From positions 2,060,120-2,124,119 of the forward strand of contig JAESIW010000020.1 of assembly GCA_016802295.1 (NCBI GenBank): 64,000 nt of DNA, in the 5' to 3' direction. The stretch is from Brachionus rotundiformis (taxonomy: Eukaryota; Rotifera; Eurotatoria; Ploima; Brachionidae). Numbering within the stretch: the first letter of the stretch is position 1; each line of letters starts with the position of its first letter. The notes beneath the pieces were generated by a model. It had not been told where the DNA came from. It saw nothing but the letters and a program-made list of their open reading frames with translations, and did no database searches. This document shows, piece by piece, positions 33,504 through 45,198 of the stretch. A program made the translations under genes and the position numbers.

Positions 33504-34444
33504 TTTTTAAAAACTCGGTTAAAAAAAATTAAAAATCTTATGATTTTTGATAATTTAGTTGAACAAAATGATGTTTGATTAATGCAGGAGAAAGAAGCAA
33601 ATTTCTTTAAACTTTGACTTAGTTATTTAAGATGCAAAATAGTTTTTTTTTAAAAAATATCTTCTAATAAAATTTTTAATAAAGATAATTTGGTTTTATG
33701 CTTTTATACTATTTTATAATAAAATTTTGATTAGGGTTATTACTCTATTTTGTAATAAGAATTGCGTTTTTTTTAGCCTAGCTCAAATATTTGGCCGTCG
33801 AATTAAAATTTTGTGAAGTTAAAATTGACAAAAGTTAAAACATTTTTTCAAAGTTTTTATTTTATCATTCTCAATGTATTTATGATATTTTAAGACTTAA
33901 ATACTTCATGTAATAAACAAACGAACGGCGAATGGAAATTTTTTTTAATAAAAAACAATAATATCAATAAAAATGTCATACTATAATATTTTTTAATTCT
34001 TAATTTTAGGTAAAATTATTAAAACATTGAAAGTATTCAACCATAAATATTCATTTTTTGTTTACTTAATAACAATTTCGAATAAACAAAACAATTTAAA
34101 AGCAGTAATTTTTTAGTAATAAAAATAGAATTTTACTATTTTCAAATTTAAAAGTTTTACTTTAATTATATGACCATCTTTAATTTCTTTTAATCCTTAA
34201 TTTAATCGCTAAAATGATCGTTACCAAAAATTAATTACACAGAGTAAGTGATTCCTAAGATAAAATAAAAAAATATACATTAACTTTTAAACATAAAAAT
34301 AGGCTTGGAAAAATCATGCAAAGCTAATAATAGTTAATTTTGATTCAAATATATAATTTTTTTAAAAATCCTTGTAAAGATGCCGACTTATTTCTACAAA
34401 CAAAATATAAATATATTTAAATATTTCAAATATTTTTTTTCCTT
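33504..34444. other. Intergenic, nothing recognised
   Basis: About 940 bases between two minus-strand genes (ATG3 and the receptor). Very AT-rich. It should include the ATG3 promoter. No coding signal is visible. Confidence 0.5.
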
Positions 34445-36697
34445 TTAATTTCGTTTAAATTTTTTTTTAAACGATTCACAAAATTTTATATCAATATAAA
34501 AATAAAATATTGTATTTGTTGAAATTGGAATCATAAAGAATAAATCGGAAAATTCTTGGATAATTGTGCAAGTTTTCTTATATTTAAAACATATATTCAT
34601 GAAAGATCTAAAGTTTGTTGATTTCTCATAAATAATTAAGCCAAATATGAGTATCTCAAAAGTTCTAAAGATTGTAACAAATATCATATTTAATATAATA
34701 GCATTAAGAGGTTTATATTGCTTGGATTTCTTTGAAACTAACTTTTTTAAATCTAGGAATTCTTTCTTAGCTATTAATGATCGAAAATCTATAAAAAGTC
34801 TAAATTCGATCAGAAAAAAAATTATCGTACACATTAAACGATTAAAGAAAAAATTAATAATATAAAATATAAAAATTAGATTAAATTGTATACCCATTCT
34901 GAGCGGTACAAATGGTAGAGAATAAGTAAGAAAAAAAGAGTTGGTATTAGGATATTCGACATAGTTTAGATCATTTATGTTCATTGGATCGAAATTTAAT
35001 TTGTTCATTAAAATTGTCGAAACTAGCTCATTAAGTAGATAAAATATCAGGAAAATGATTCCCAAAATTTTAATGTATTTTCGTTTATATAAATTAATTA
35101 AATTGTTTCTGAAAAAAGAGTTTAGCGCCATTAGTCTTTTGACAGATACTAGCAAGTGCAATATATTTGATAAAAATTTCACTACATTTTTACCAAATTT
35201 AGCCAAATAAATATCAATTATTTGAGTAATAATCTTTGTATGAATTGGTGAACAAAAAATAGAACCTACCGAAACACATCTAGTTGAAATATGGAAAATT
35301 TCGATTAAAACATAGACCAAATTTACGATTGAATTCATAAGCATTATTTTTGTAATAATTGAATTTTTGTCTAAGGAAGTTTTATATATATTAATTAGTA
35401 TAATGGTGTTGATAATGTTAGTAATAAATGCAATAATTGCAAAAATTAGTTTTAAAATCAAAATATTAAAATAAAATATTTCAAAATAGTATACTATATT
35501 TGAATTTGAATCAAATCCAAATACTTTGTTACATTTTTTAGCTAATAAATCAAATTTGCATTTAATAATTGAATCATTCATTTCATTTGGTAAATAACAA
35601 ATAGGTAATATTGATCCAAGATTTTGGTAATGTTTGATTATTGACTGTTGGTATTTATAAATCCAAATAAGAACACAAGAACACTTTTTATGAGTGAATT
35701 TGTTTTCTGGAAAAACAAAGATCATCCTTTGTTCAGGAATATTCTTGAAAAAGCAAAAATCCTCGTCAGGATAGCTGTAATATTGATTGAAAAAATAATC
35801 GAAATTTATAAAGACAAAAACAATTTTATCTATGTTATTTTCCAGCTCACTTTTATCACTCAAATTTACAAGCACATTTTTGTTAATTTCTTTCAGCCAA
35901 CTGAATCCATTCATCATGAGCTTTTTGTTCATATCTATATTTATTATTCTACAATTTAATGATTCAAACGCGTCTGTTTCGATTGAGTCGATCAATCCAT
36001 TTAAATATAAATTTGAATAATTAGTAAATGAGATAATGTTTTTTCTAACTGAACCTTTGAAAAAATGAAAATTTAAATTTTTAACAAAGGAATTTATTAG
36101 ATGTGGTTGAATTGTTTGGTCAAAATTAATCATGTTTTTTTTGAGAAAACAGTCTGCTAAGCCATTAAATTTTAATTCATTTAAATTTGAATGAGCAAAA
36201 AATAATGGACATGTATTTGGAAAGTACTTGACACTGAATCCAAATTCGATTGAAAGAAGATATTTGCCAAAACTAGAATTATAAGATTGACTAATACTGC
36301 ATTCTTCAAGTGATTTTAATTTAGAATGAAAAAAAAATAATGACATAAGTTGTTTTTTCGGATTTTTTGGTATAAATATAGTTTTATAAATGCTAATTGA
36401 ATCAATAAATAAAAATTTAATCTTTAAATTTCTATAATAAGTATCAGTCTTTCTAATTTTAAGATAAAAATCTAAATGTATTTTTCGAATTGGTATGATA
36501 TTAATGGTGAAGGATCTTTTTTTAAAAAATGTATCCAAATAGCTTAAATTTAGTTGAGAAAAATCATAAAAATTACTAATTATAAGCGTATTAGATTTTT
36601 TAACTTTAAGATATTTGTAATGAATCGTCTCAATATCTTGCGAAAAAACAAATTGGCTTAATTTGAATACCAAAATTATAAACAATTTAAAATTCAT
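34445..36697 (-). CDS. Large-ectodomain 7TM receptor-like protein, orphan
   Basis: Single exon, 750 residues. A signal peptide (MNFKLFIILVFKLSQFVFSQ) precedes a ~385-residue ectodomain with many Asn-linked sequons and diffuse leucine/isoleucine repeats. These include SNLNELKFNGLADCF and NLYLNGLIDSIETDAF, which recall degenerate leucine-rich repeats. A cluster of Cys lies before the membrane (CSCVLIWIY, CYLP, CKFDLLAKKC). From about residue 405 there are seven hydrophobic segments with short loops, in the size and order of a GPCR bundle. DRY and NPxxY are not recognisable. The architecture resembles LRR-type class A receptors, but I cannot place it in a known family. The lack of introns in 2.25 kb is notable. 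Confidence 0.6.
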   Translation of the reverse strand: MNFKLFIILVFKLSQFVFSQDIETIHYKYLKVKKSNTLIISNFYDFSQLNLSYLDTFFKKRSFTINIIPIRKIHLDFYLKIRKTDTYYRNLKIKFLFIDSISIYKTIFIPKNPKKQLMSLFFFHSKLKSLEECSISQSYNSSFGKYLLSIEFGFSVKYFPNTCPLFFAHSNLNELKFNGLADCFLKKNMINFDQTIQPHLINSFVKNLNFHFFKGSVRKNIISFTNYSNLYLNGLIDSIETDAFESLNCRIINIDMNKKLMMNGFSWLKEINKNVLVNLSDKSELENNIDKIVFVFINFDYFFNQYYSYPDEDFCFFKNIPEQRMIFVFPENKFTHKKCSCVLIWIYKYQQSIIKHYQNLGSILPICYLPNEMNDSIIKCKFDLLAKKCNKVFGFDSNSNIVYYFEIFYFNILILKLIFAIIAFITNIINTIILINIYKTSLDKNSIITKIMLMNSIVNLVYVLIEIFHISTRCVSVGSIFCSPIHTKIITQIIDIYLAKFGKNVVKFLSNILHLLVSVKRLMALNSFFRNNLINLYKRKYIKILGIIFLIFYLLNELVSTILMNKLNFDPMNINDLNYVEYPNTNSFFLTYSLPFVPLRMGIQFNLIFIFYIINFFFNRLMCTIIFFLIEFRLFIDFRSLIAKKEFLDLKKLVSKKSKQYKPLNAIILNMIFVTIFRTFEILIFGLIIYEKSTNFRSFMNICFKYKKTCTIIQEFSDLFFMIPISTNTIFYFYIDIKFCESFKKKFKRN

Positions 36698-37723
36698 TTT
36701 ATCAAAAAATTAAAAAAAATAATTTAAAATAGAGTTTTTATATTATATTTTTGACATAATATCATATTTTGATATTATATTTTTTGTCTTTTATTTATTT
36801 TGACAATTATCAAAGTTTCAAAATCACATAAAAAACATCTAAAAATGATCACAATCAATAAAAATATATTTATTTATTCCTTAAAAGCTTTCTTAAATTT
36901 ATTGAATAAAAATTTATTATCTACTTGTTGTGAAATAATTTTTTTGGAATTTTAATAAAATTTAATTATTTGAATTTCGGTTTGTTTTTGAAAAAAAAGA
37001 CTTAATTGATATTAAATGAAAAAGTCATACATTCCAATAATCTTTCATTTTGAACGATTTTCTAAAGTGTATCATATATCAAATTTATGACTAAATTAAA
37101 TTATTTGTTTTTAAAAAATTAAATAAATATATATAATGACAAAATAAAGAAACTAAAATTAATTTTTTATTATTTTTCTGAATGCCAACCATTTCGTTAT
37201 AGTAAATTTCTTGATGTTTGATTTAAATTGAAAATAAAAACGAATCACAAATTATCATTTCAATATATTTAGACAATTTGAGGAAGCCTTTAAGTGATAA
37301 TTACTGACATTATCCAAATTATTTATGATTTAAAAGGATTAACAAAGAAAACTTCACAGTGCGTAAACCTTGCAGTGGTGGAAGGCCTTGAGTCTTGGCA
37401 ATAGTCTTTGATTAAGGCAGAAGCACAAAACGTGCTTTGGACAAACAAGAAGTCTAGCGCTGAGGAAGGAAGGGACCTTTTGGTTAACTTGACAAGTAAC
37501 AGAGAAAAAATCTGTAGTAACTTTTTGTTTTAATTTTTAAATGAAATTTTGTTAAGTTAGTAATTAGCATTTAATTAATGTCTACAAAAAAATATTCAAA
37601 TGTTTTTGAACATATTTTGCATTCATTTATTATTCTTAATTTATAAACTATCTCCACATGGATTATTTTGTTTAAAATTTAAAAAAAAAATAATAAATAA
37701 AAAATTCTCAATTTGATGCAAAA
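36698..37723. other. Intergenic with an isolated GC-richer patch
   Basis: About 1 kb between two divergent genes. Most is AT-rich, but 37350-37510 is clearly GC-richer and open in a minus-strand frame. No gene is recognised. Confidence 0.5.
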
Positions 37724-40700
37724 ATGGAATATTCTGACACGAATCTGATATACGTAGATAAACGTAAACTTGATGAGTCTAGTGATGATAGCGAAGATGA
37801 GCTTGTGAGTAAGGAAAATAATTTACTAAGGAGAAGTTCAGAACAAAACCATACTGACGATGAAAACCAAGACTTTATAGATGGACCAAACGAAAAAAAT
37901 GAAATGGAACGAGATCTTGAAGAACTTGTTTTTGGCTCTATCGAAAGCTCAATAGTAAACAATATACAAAAAAAATCCCCAAGAGATAAAAAAATATTGA
38001 AAAATAAAAACAAAGCATCAGTTGGTGAACATTTTGAACGAAAACCAGCTTGGAATGATGACGCTGATGACGAAATGTACCTCATATTTTAAATTTAATT
38101 AAGTATTTCAAATTTATAGTTTATTTTTAGAGTTGATTTAAATCAATTTAATCAATTTTCAACAGTGATAAATGCTAAAACAGACAAAGTTACCACAAGT
38201 CAAATCGAAGAGTCACTAAAAGCTCGCTATAAGCGATACTATGGTGCTCCGATGTGGGCTGATTTAGAGATACAAAAAAATAAAAAGAAAGAGAAAAATT
38301 TCAGTGATGAAAGTGATGAAGATATCCATGAAGATGAAATTTTTCACCATACAGGCACTTTATTAGCTGATAGATCAAAATCAAGAGGTCCTTTACCAAA
38401 AGGTATAATAGATATTAAAGTTTGTACAGATGCAAATTATGAAGAATCATCCCAAAATAGACTTAAAACAGTTGAATTTCATCCAACAGCTCGAGTTTTA
38501 CTTACTGCTGGTTTGGACCAAAAGCTTAGACTATTTCAAATAGATGGCAAGAAAAATCCAAAAATTCAGTCAATTTTTGTGGACAAATTTCCAATTTTGA
38601 CTGCTCACTTTACTCGGAATGGTGAAGAAATAATAATGGGATCAAGACACAAGAATTTTTATTATTACGACATGATTGCTGGTAAAATGGTTACCATTGT
38701 TCCGCCGGTAAAAGCTATTGACGAGTTTCAAAAGCGTTCAATAAGCTCTAATTTCGAGATATCACCTGATAATCGTTTGTGTGCTTTTGTCGGCTCACAA
38801 GGGCAAATACATTTATTTTCAGTAAAGTCTAAGGAATGGATAGACTCGCTAAAAATAAATGGTGAATGTAATTGTGTCACTTTTTCACCTGACTCTAGAT
38901 ACTTGTTCGCATTTGGAGATGATAAAGATGTCAATGTTTTTGACTTGAATGATCGAGGTTATAGGTGTTTGCGAAAGTTTACAGATTATGGTTGTCTGAG
39001 TGGAACAGCTATTGCAGTATCTCAAAATTTTCAACTTCTTGCTACTGGGTAAGTTATTTGTGCTTATTTGTTAGTAAAACTTGACCCGAGGAAGTATTCT
39101 GCCAGAAAAGGAACATATTGTCATAAAAAGTTCTTAATATTAAAAGAATAACTTATTTTTATGTTAAATGTTTTATAGTTGTAGTAGAAATAAATACAAT
39201 TTTGTAAGGAAATTAAATCCTCGTTGAAAATACTTCATTTTCACTTTATAAATACTTCTATTATGAGATATGAGGTTATATTTTCTGCTCTGAACAAGCG
39301 TCGTTCACGAGATTCACTTTTTTTAAATTATTAACATTGAACATTTGGATAAGATCGCCTCTCTGTCTACTCGTTTGAAGATTGGTCAAATACATTCTGT
39401 TTAACCTGTCAGTATAACTAAATGTTGTCAACTCAGGGACCAGTCTGATCGCTCTTATTTTCACTTTTTCAAACTAATCTATATCTTTTACACGGTATGG
39501 ATACCATGAGCTGATGGCATATTCTATATATGGTTTAACAATAGAAATTTAATATCATTCATGATCTTGTAAGGTTTAAACTTAAAAAATTTAAGAAATA
39601 AATTCTAATTATCACGTATTTTCAATAGTTTATCTCAAAAATATTATAATAAAATGAAGAAAATATTTAATATATGAGCTATTATGGTCAATTATATTTT
39701 AAATAAAGTTTGTTTAATCAAGATGAATTGGATATTTTTAGTTTCTTCGTCGATTGAATTTTTAATTAAAAAAGAAAAAAAAATAAATATAATTGCTTAA
39801 AATGGGATAGAGTCGATCAAACACTAGAAAAGTTTTACTTTAGTACAATGTTGATTTTTTCTTGATATTTTTTCCTTTTGGCTATTTTTTTGATAATATT
39901 TCACCATAAACAAAAAAATTTTTTAGTTTAATGATTGATGATTTACTAGACTTAAAAAAAGATTGTTATCATGTTTTTTTTTAAATGAATTCAGAATTTT
40001 CTAAAAAAATAATTTAATTTATGCAAGAATTTTTTGAAAAGGGAACCTTAAGGGATCTTACAAAGATTTTAGATATAAACTCTCTATGCTCTAGATTATT
40101 TCATAAATATTTTTAAATGTTTGTTATCTTACAATTTCAGAGCTAAATGATTCTTGTAATAATGTTTAGAATTCGATAAGGTAAAATTTTAATTTTTTAA
40201 ATTTCGAATAAAATCAATAATAAAATTCAATATGATATATTTGAATTAATAAAAAAATTAACTTTCTAAGTATCAATATTTAGAATACTAAATCAGAAGT
40301 GACCACTTCTGATTTTTATTAAATTTACTTAAAATTATTGTTTTAATAAGATAAAATTGGTGCGATTTTTGATCTATATCTCAATATTTAAAAAAGTTTT
40401 TATTAAAATATTGATTTGATAAATAGTGATAGAAAATTAACCATAATCTGTTTAAAATTTTTGAATAAATCGATTTATTAGAAGCGCTGAAACTAAAAAT
40501 TATTTTTTAAACATTTGTTATACTACCTTAGTTTGATAAAAAATATCGTTAAAAAATTTTAAAAAAATGAAAACTTTTTCATTATTAACAAATAAATAAA
40601 AGCTTATATTATTTTTTATAATTTATTAAGATTTAAATGAAAAACTTAAAACCTTTTAATTTTTATGTCAATTTTTGCAAAATAAATCAAAAGTTCATAT

Positions 40701-43700
40701 TTCGGAATAATGTATTAAAATTAGTCATCTTTTGCTTTTGAATTAATATTAATATATTATTGAAAAAACTTCAATGGTTCAATTTTTTGATCAAATAAAA
40801 AAACGTGAGAGAAAGCATTAAAAACAAACATTAACCATTATTTTATTAGACACAGGTTTTTCAATATTGTTTTTTTAAGATGCATAAAAGACACATGAAA
40901 AAGTATTCCGAATGATTATGATTCTAAATCTAAAAATCTTTTAATACTCTCAATTGTACAACTTGAGAAAGGAATTTCAAATTTTCATTAGGAAAAAATA
41001 ACCAAAGCTGATTAAAATTTCAGCATATTTTTTTAAAGTTTTGATATGATAGATAATTTATTTATGTGAAAATTTTACCTTAAATATAGGACTCGTTTTT
41101 ATTTTCTTCAATAATATGCTTTTTTATTATTAATATTAGAAATTAAAAAGAACTGCCAGTTTTTAACAATAGCCTGAGGTAGGCTATTCCAAATATTAAA
41201 AATCAAGTTTGGTTTGTTTAAAACATAATAATGTTGCTAAATATCATGTTACACTTTTTATGTCTCAAATCAAATTGTATATCTTATTCGGTCTTATTGA
41301 ATTTGCTGAATGTTTTTGCTGCTTAGAAATCTAGTTACGAATACTTGAATATACTGCCTAAGGTGAAGTATTCTTTTTTAACAGGTTTTTAACTTTCTTT
41401 TGAACTGTGAACTGTATTAGTTTAAGAACAAACGTAAATTTAAAGCAAATTTAATTCTAAAAAAGGATTTCGAACAGGCTATTTTTATATTTTTCTCAGA
41501 TTATTTTGCTTTTATAATTAAAAAGGTCTGAAAATATTATTGAATTGTAAATAAAATATTAATTTTTTATAATTTTATATAAGTTATTTCTCTTTTTGAT
41601 TTCTCTTTAATTTTATTTTCCTATTTCCTAAGAGATATGATATGATAAGTATGATGTGAGAGACCGAACTTCCATTTTATTTTTCTTAGAAAAAAATTAA
41701 ATTCTTTTAGGTCAAACTTTTAATTATTTAGCTAAATATTACTTAATATTTCTATACTAAGATATAACATCCGAAGCAAAATATTTTTTTCTTCTTATTA
41801 AGATTTTAATAACTTAACTCTACTTATACAAGTAAAAATGGAGACTTTATTTTTATCATCGGTTGACAATGTTTGATAATTCTTCAATATATTGGATATA
41901 CATAAAAATGTATAAAAAATGATTTTTTACATACAAACCTATTTTAATATGATGCTTAACTTAATTTTATAAATCTGCAAAATTGTGCAAAAATATTATG
42001 AATGCGTAAATAACATTAAATTTTAAATAACAAATTAGCTAAAAATTTATTAATAATTAATTTTATTTATTAATAATATAAATATGGTCATAATCTTGCA
42101 TTGATACTGGTAAATGAGGAATCAATTTTTGTTGTATTTAAAGTAATATTTTTATCGATTTTTTATCTACTTTCTCTGAAGATTGTGTAAGTTGCTTGAA
42201 AATAAATTTCAGCTACTATAAGGTAACAAATGGCCTTGCACTTATGTTGGATTTTTATTGTTGCTTTAATTCTCAATTTCAACATCTTGGCATATATGAT
42301 CAGTAATTTTGTATTTTGTATTTAGAATAAAAGTCTTGGTAGAGTCCAAAAAATTTGTTGTAAGTTTTTTAAAGTGCTGAAAAGCAATTTGGCAATTATT
42401 TTGAATCTTAAAATAGAAAAACACTATTACCTTTCAATAAATCTGTGAAAGTGTCAAATAGATCTTTAGTATATATCTCATTCAGAACTGTTTGTCTCAA
42501 TGGTGAAGAACTCTTTAGCGCTTTTACTGCATTTGTCTTAACCTTCTTGGTCTGAATAAGCCAAGCTAAGCTATTATAGCATCACAACTTGAGATAAACG
42601 CATGGAAATATTAAAGATTTACCTGTATACATGCTAGGTTTTTATCTATTTAATAGATTTGGAACCACTGCCAGGCTATTTGGAATGACTTTAGGTCTAC
42701 CTTTTAATCTCATGACGGTGAGTTCATAAAAAAATTATCACGATACATGTGAAAAAAATGCTCAATAATTTTGAAATAAATATAAAAATAAGAAAAAATT
42801 TCACTTTTTTTCTCTTCTATTAGTCTACAAAAAGGAAAGGATAATTTTTAATTGAAATACAAGCAAGTTTATTCTATTCTATTTAAGGAAATACTGTAAG
42901 ATATTCTATTTTGATTTCAGTATTTTGTTTTTATAAATGTTATATTCAGCTGAAAGGAAAGGCTAAGTAATCATTTCAACTGGCCATGACTTAACCTAAA
43001 TTATTTTTGAATAAATAAATAAATTTCATATTACAGCCTGTCCTGAGAGTACACATTAATATCAGAGCCTAAAGAGCAGAGCTTCTCATACTTACTCTAA
43101 TGCAACTTTTCTTCTATGCATTTACCAATACTGACCTAAAGGAAGTATTTTGCCTAACCAAACTATGAAAACACATAATCAAAAATTTGATCTTATTTCT
43201 CTTCTATTAGAGACAAGAAAAATGCATTTTTTACATTATGCATGATTCTTATTAACAAGACACGAATTTTGAAAATAAACAATTTGAATAAAAGATGATT
43301 TTTAATTGAAATACAAGCAAGTTTCTTCTATTCGAGGAAATAAGATAGTATTCTTTTTATTTATTTGTTTTTTATTTGAAATGTAATTTAGGAAAGGTAA
43401 ATTTCCAGGGCATTTTAAACAAAATTTAGATTAGTTTAAAAAAAAGATAAAAAAAATTTGGAATGTTTTTGATTAAAATTAGTATTTACATTGTCAAGGA
43501 AACTCATTTGTGTTCTTGGTAGGTACCATAAAGATATATGATCGAATGGAGTTTTATATTTAGAGTTGTTTCTGTTGGTGCTGTGAACCAGATAGTTCTT
43601 TATATAATCAGCTATTAATTCATGGTCATACTTTGTAGCAACAAACATAGCATAACTTTAGGTCTATTCATTTATCTTTATTTAGATAAAGCATATTCAG

Positions 43701-45198
43701 ACTAAAAATAAAATCAAAAGTTCAAAGCAAAGATTTACAATGTAATAAATTGAAAAAAATAGATACGACAATTTTATTTTTCTAACGGTTTAAAAGTTGG
43801 CCAGAGACCAAACTCTAGCGTGTTCAATTAAGTATTCTATTTTTACACTGTTTTAAGTAGTTGACAGTTTGTGCCGAAAATAGAGTGCATTTTGATTTAG
43901 ATTTTCAGAGAGTGTTTTTATGCATATTGGACTCAAGCTGTTCAGGGAGAGATTTTTTTAGATTATTTATTGTGAATGTTCACAAATATAAGCTTAACCA
44001 TCAAAATAAAAATAGGTATGTAAGGGATTAGAAAATAAAAAAATTGAAGATTAATTCATGCATGTATTGATTAGTTGGAAACAACTCGTGATCGATTCTA
44101 CAAGATCAAAAAGAGATCTTTAATAAAGTATTAATGCGCATATGTTTCGCTAATCCTTTACAAAACAAAAACAAATTTGAGAAATCATTCAAATTCAGGG
44201 CCCCATGCTTTGTCGATATGGAACTTTATCTTTTCATGTAAATTAAAATCTTATTTTTCATATAATTAAAAAAATTCATAAATAAATCGGCTTTGTTCAA
44301 CCATGCCTCCAGAGCTTTCAAATGATTAGTGTTTCATATTTCAGTTTGACATGTCCGATAGATGGTCTTCATCTAAAATTTCACTTATATTTGCATGCTT
44401 TCCTGATGAATCATTAAAACTGTCTAATTAGCCATTATTTGATCTTGTTCACAAGACCATCAGCTCAAAGTAGTCCACTTACCTTGAGGATATTGATTTC
44501 ACAAACAACAGCCTCTTGAGCTCGAGACATATTTGAAGCATAAAATTATCTGCCTTCTTATAAAAAAATCAACTAACCAAGCTTAATAATTAATTTAGTC
44601 TCTATCTTATCTCCATATCTTATCACATTAATAAACTCTACTTGCTAATGGTCTAACGCACCTGCTCCAGTAAGCTGAAATTTTAAAATTATGGTCCTAG
44701 CTGGCCCTGTTTAGATATCAAGCAGAGACTCGAGAGTTCAAGTTATTGATTTTTTTTCTCAGCAAAAAAAGCGGGTCAAGTCTTTCCCATTTCGGCCTTA
44801 GGTTAATAAACTATTTTTTTGTCAATAGATGCAAATCAGGTGTGGTGAATTTATACAATTTAAATGAAACTGTTTTGAACTCGTCGGACGGCAATCCAAG
44901 ACCGCTCAAGTCGTTCATGAACTTGACAACGCCGTGCACGGCTCTCAAATTCAACGCCACCAGTGAGCTACTGGCCTCATGCTCGGCCTATGCTGAAAAC
45001 GGCTTCAAGCTGATACACACATCATCATTGAGTGTTGTGCAAAATTTTCCAATACAAAATCAAGACCGATCGGTATACACTGCTATGCGTATACCGCAAT
45101 GTTTTGATTTCTCGTTGAACAGTTGCTACTTAACCATAGGAAATCAAAAGGGAAATGCATTACTTTACAGGCTCAAACACTATCGAGGCTCTTTTTAA
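37724..45198 (+). CDS. UTP18: U3 snoRNP subunit UTP18 (WD40)
   Basis: Exons 37724-38076, 38131-39048 and 44829-45198 join in phases 2 and 2 to 546 residues (human 556). UTP18 is a WD-repeat protein of the UTP-B complex of the small-subunit processome and acts in 18S rRNA processing in the nucleolus. The acidic N-terminus holds DDSEDELVSKE and a long charged region. After exon 2 begins, VDLNQFNQFSTV and YGAPMWADLE match the family. WD blades follow (VEFHPTARVLLTAGLDQKLR, FSPDSRYLFAFGDDKDVNVF), and exon 3 gives CKSGVVNLYN and the conserved end IGNQKGNALLYRLKHYRGSF. Intron 1 is 54 bases; intron 2 is 5780 bases, by far the longest in the window and full of transposon remnants. Confidence 0.93.
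39276..39545 (-). mobile_element. CR1/Jockey-type reverse transcriptase fragment
   Basis: Minus-strand translation gives KPYIEYAISSWYPYRVKDID, one stop, then FEKVKIRAIRLVPELTTFSY and DRLNRMYLTNLQTSRQRGDL. This is the standard distal segment of non-LTR reverse transcriptases ('KP.LEY....WsPy...DI..lEkvQrRAtkLvpel...Y.eRL..L.L.tLe.RR.RGDLIq'). The single in-frame stop and missing ends show a dead copy. Confidence 0.8.
41150..41195 (-). mobile_element. Non-LTR retrotransposon C-terminal scrap
   Basis: Minus strand encodes LIFNIWNSLPQAIVKNW, the 'WNSLP' block found just before the end of CR1/Jockey ORFs. It lies about 1.6 kb from the RT fragment in the same orientation and may belong to another decayed copy, since the order along the strand does not fit one collinear element. 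Confidence 0.5.
42809..43350. repeat. Direct repeat pair inside UTP18 intron
   Basis: TTTTTAATTGAAATACAAGC followed by AAGTTT and TTCTATTC occurs at about 42846-42880 and again at about 43299-43332. Both are preceded by TCTCTTCTATTAG (42812 and 43198 regions). The units are ~390-450 bases apart with different insertions. They may be remnants of a terminal repeat or a tandem duplication. Confidence 0.6.
43436..43648 (-). pseudogene. Unassigned coding-like remnant in intron
   Basis: A 70-codon frame beginning MFVATKYDHELIADYIKNYL, then NNSKYKTPFDHISLWYLPRT. The composition is protein-like but no family is recognised. Its location in transposon debris suggests a mobile-element remnant. Confidence 0.3.

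Larger units (their letters stand above)
39049..44828 (+). other. Giant intron 2 of UTP18 with transposon debris
   Basis: It starts GTAAGTTATT and ends TTTTTTGTCAATAG, both good splice sites, and the reading frame closes across it. Inside are the reverse-transcriptase relic at 39276-39545, a WNSLP fragment near 41.17 kb, a direct repeat pair at 42.8/43.2 kb and an unassigned minus-strand frame at 43436-43648. The last ~600 bases are somewhat less AT-rich. Confidence 0.85.

Noticed and set aside
37708..38085. Ser-rich 125-codon minus-strand frame
   Set aside because: Exact antisense shadow of UTP18 exon 1; Ser/Leu/Phe runs arise from reversed Glu/Asp/Lys codons.
42660..42720. Possible further WNSLP-type retroelement scrap
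   Set aside because: Minus-strand reading gives IPNSLAVVPNLLN, lacking the Trp and the downstream motif; too weak.
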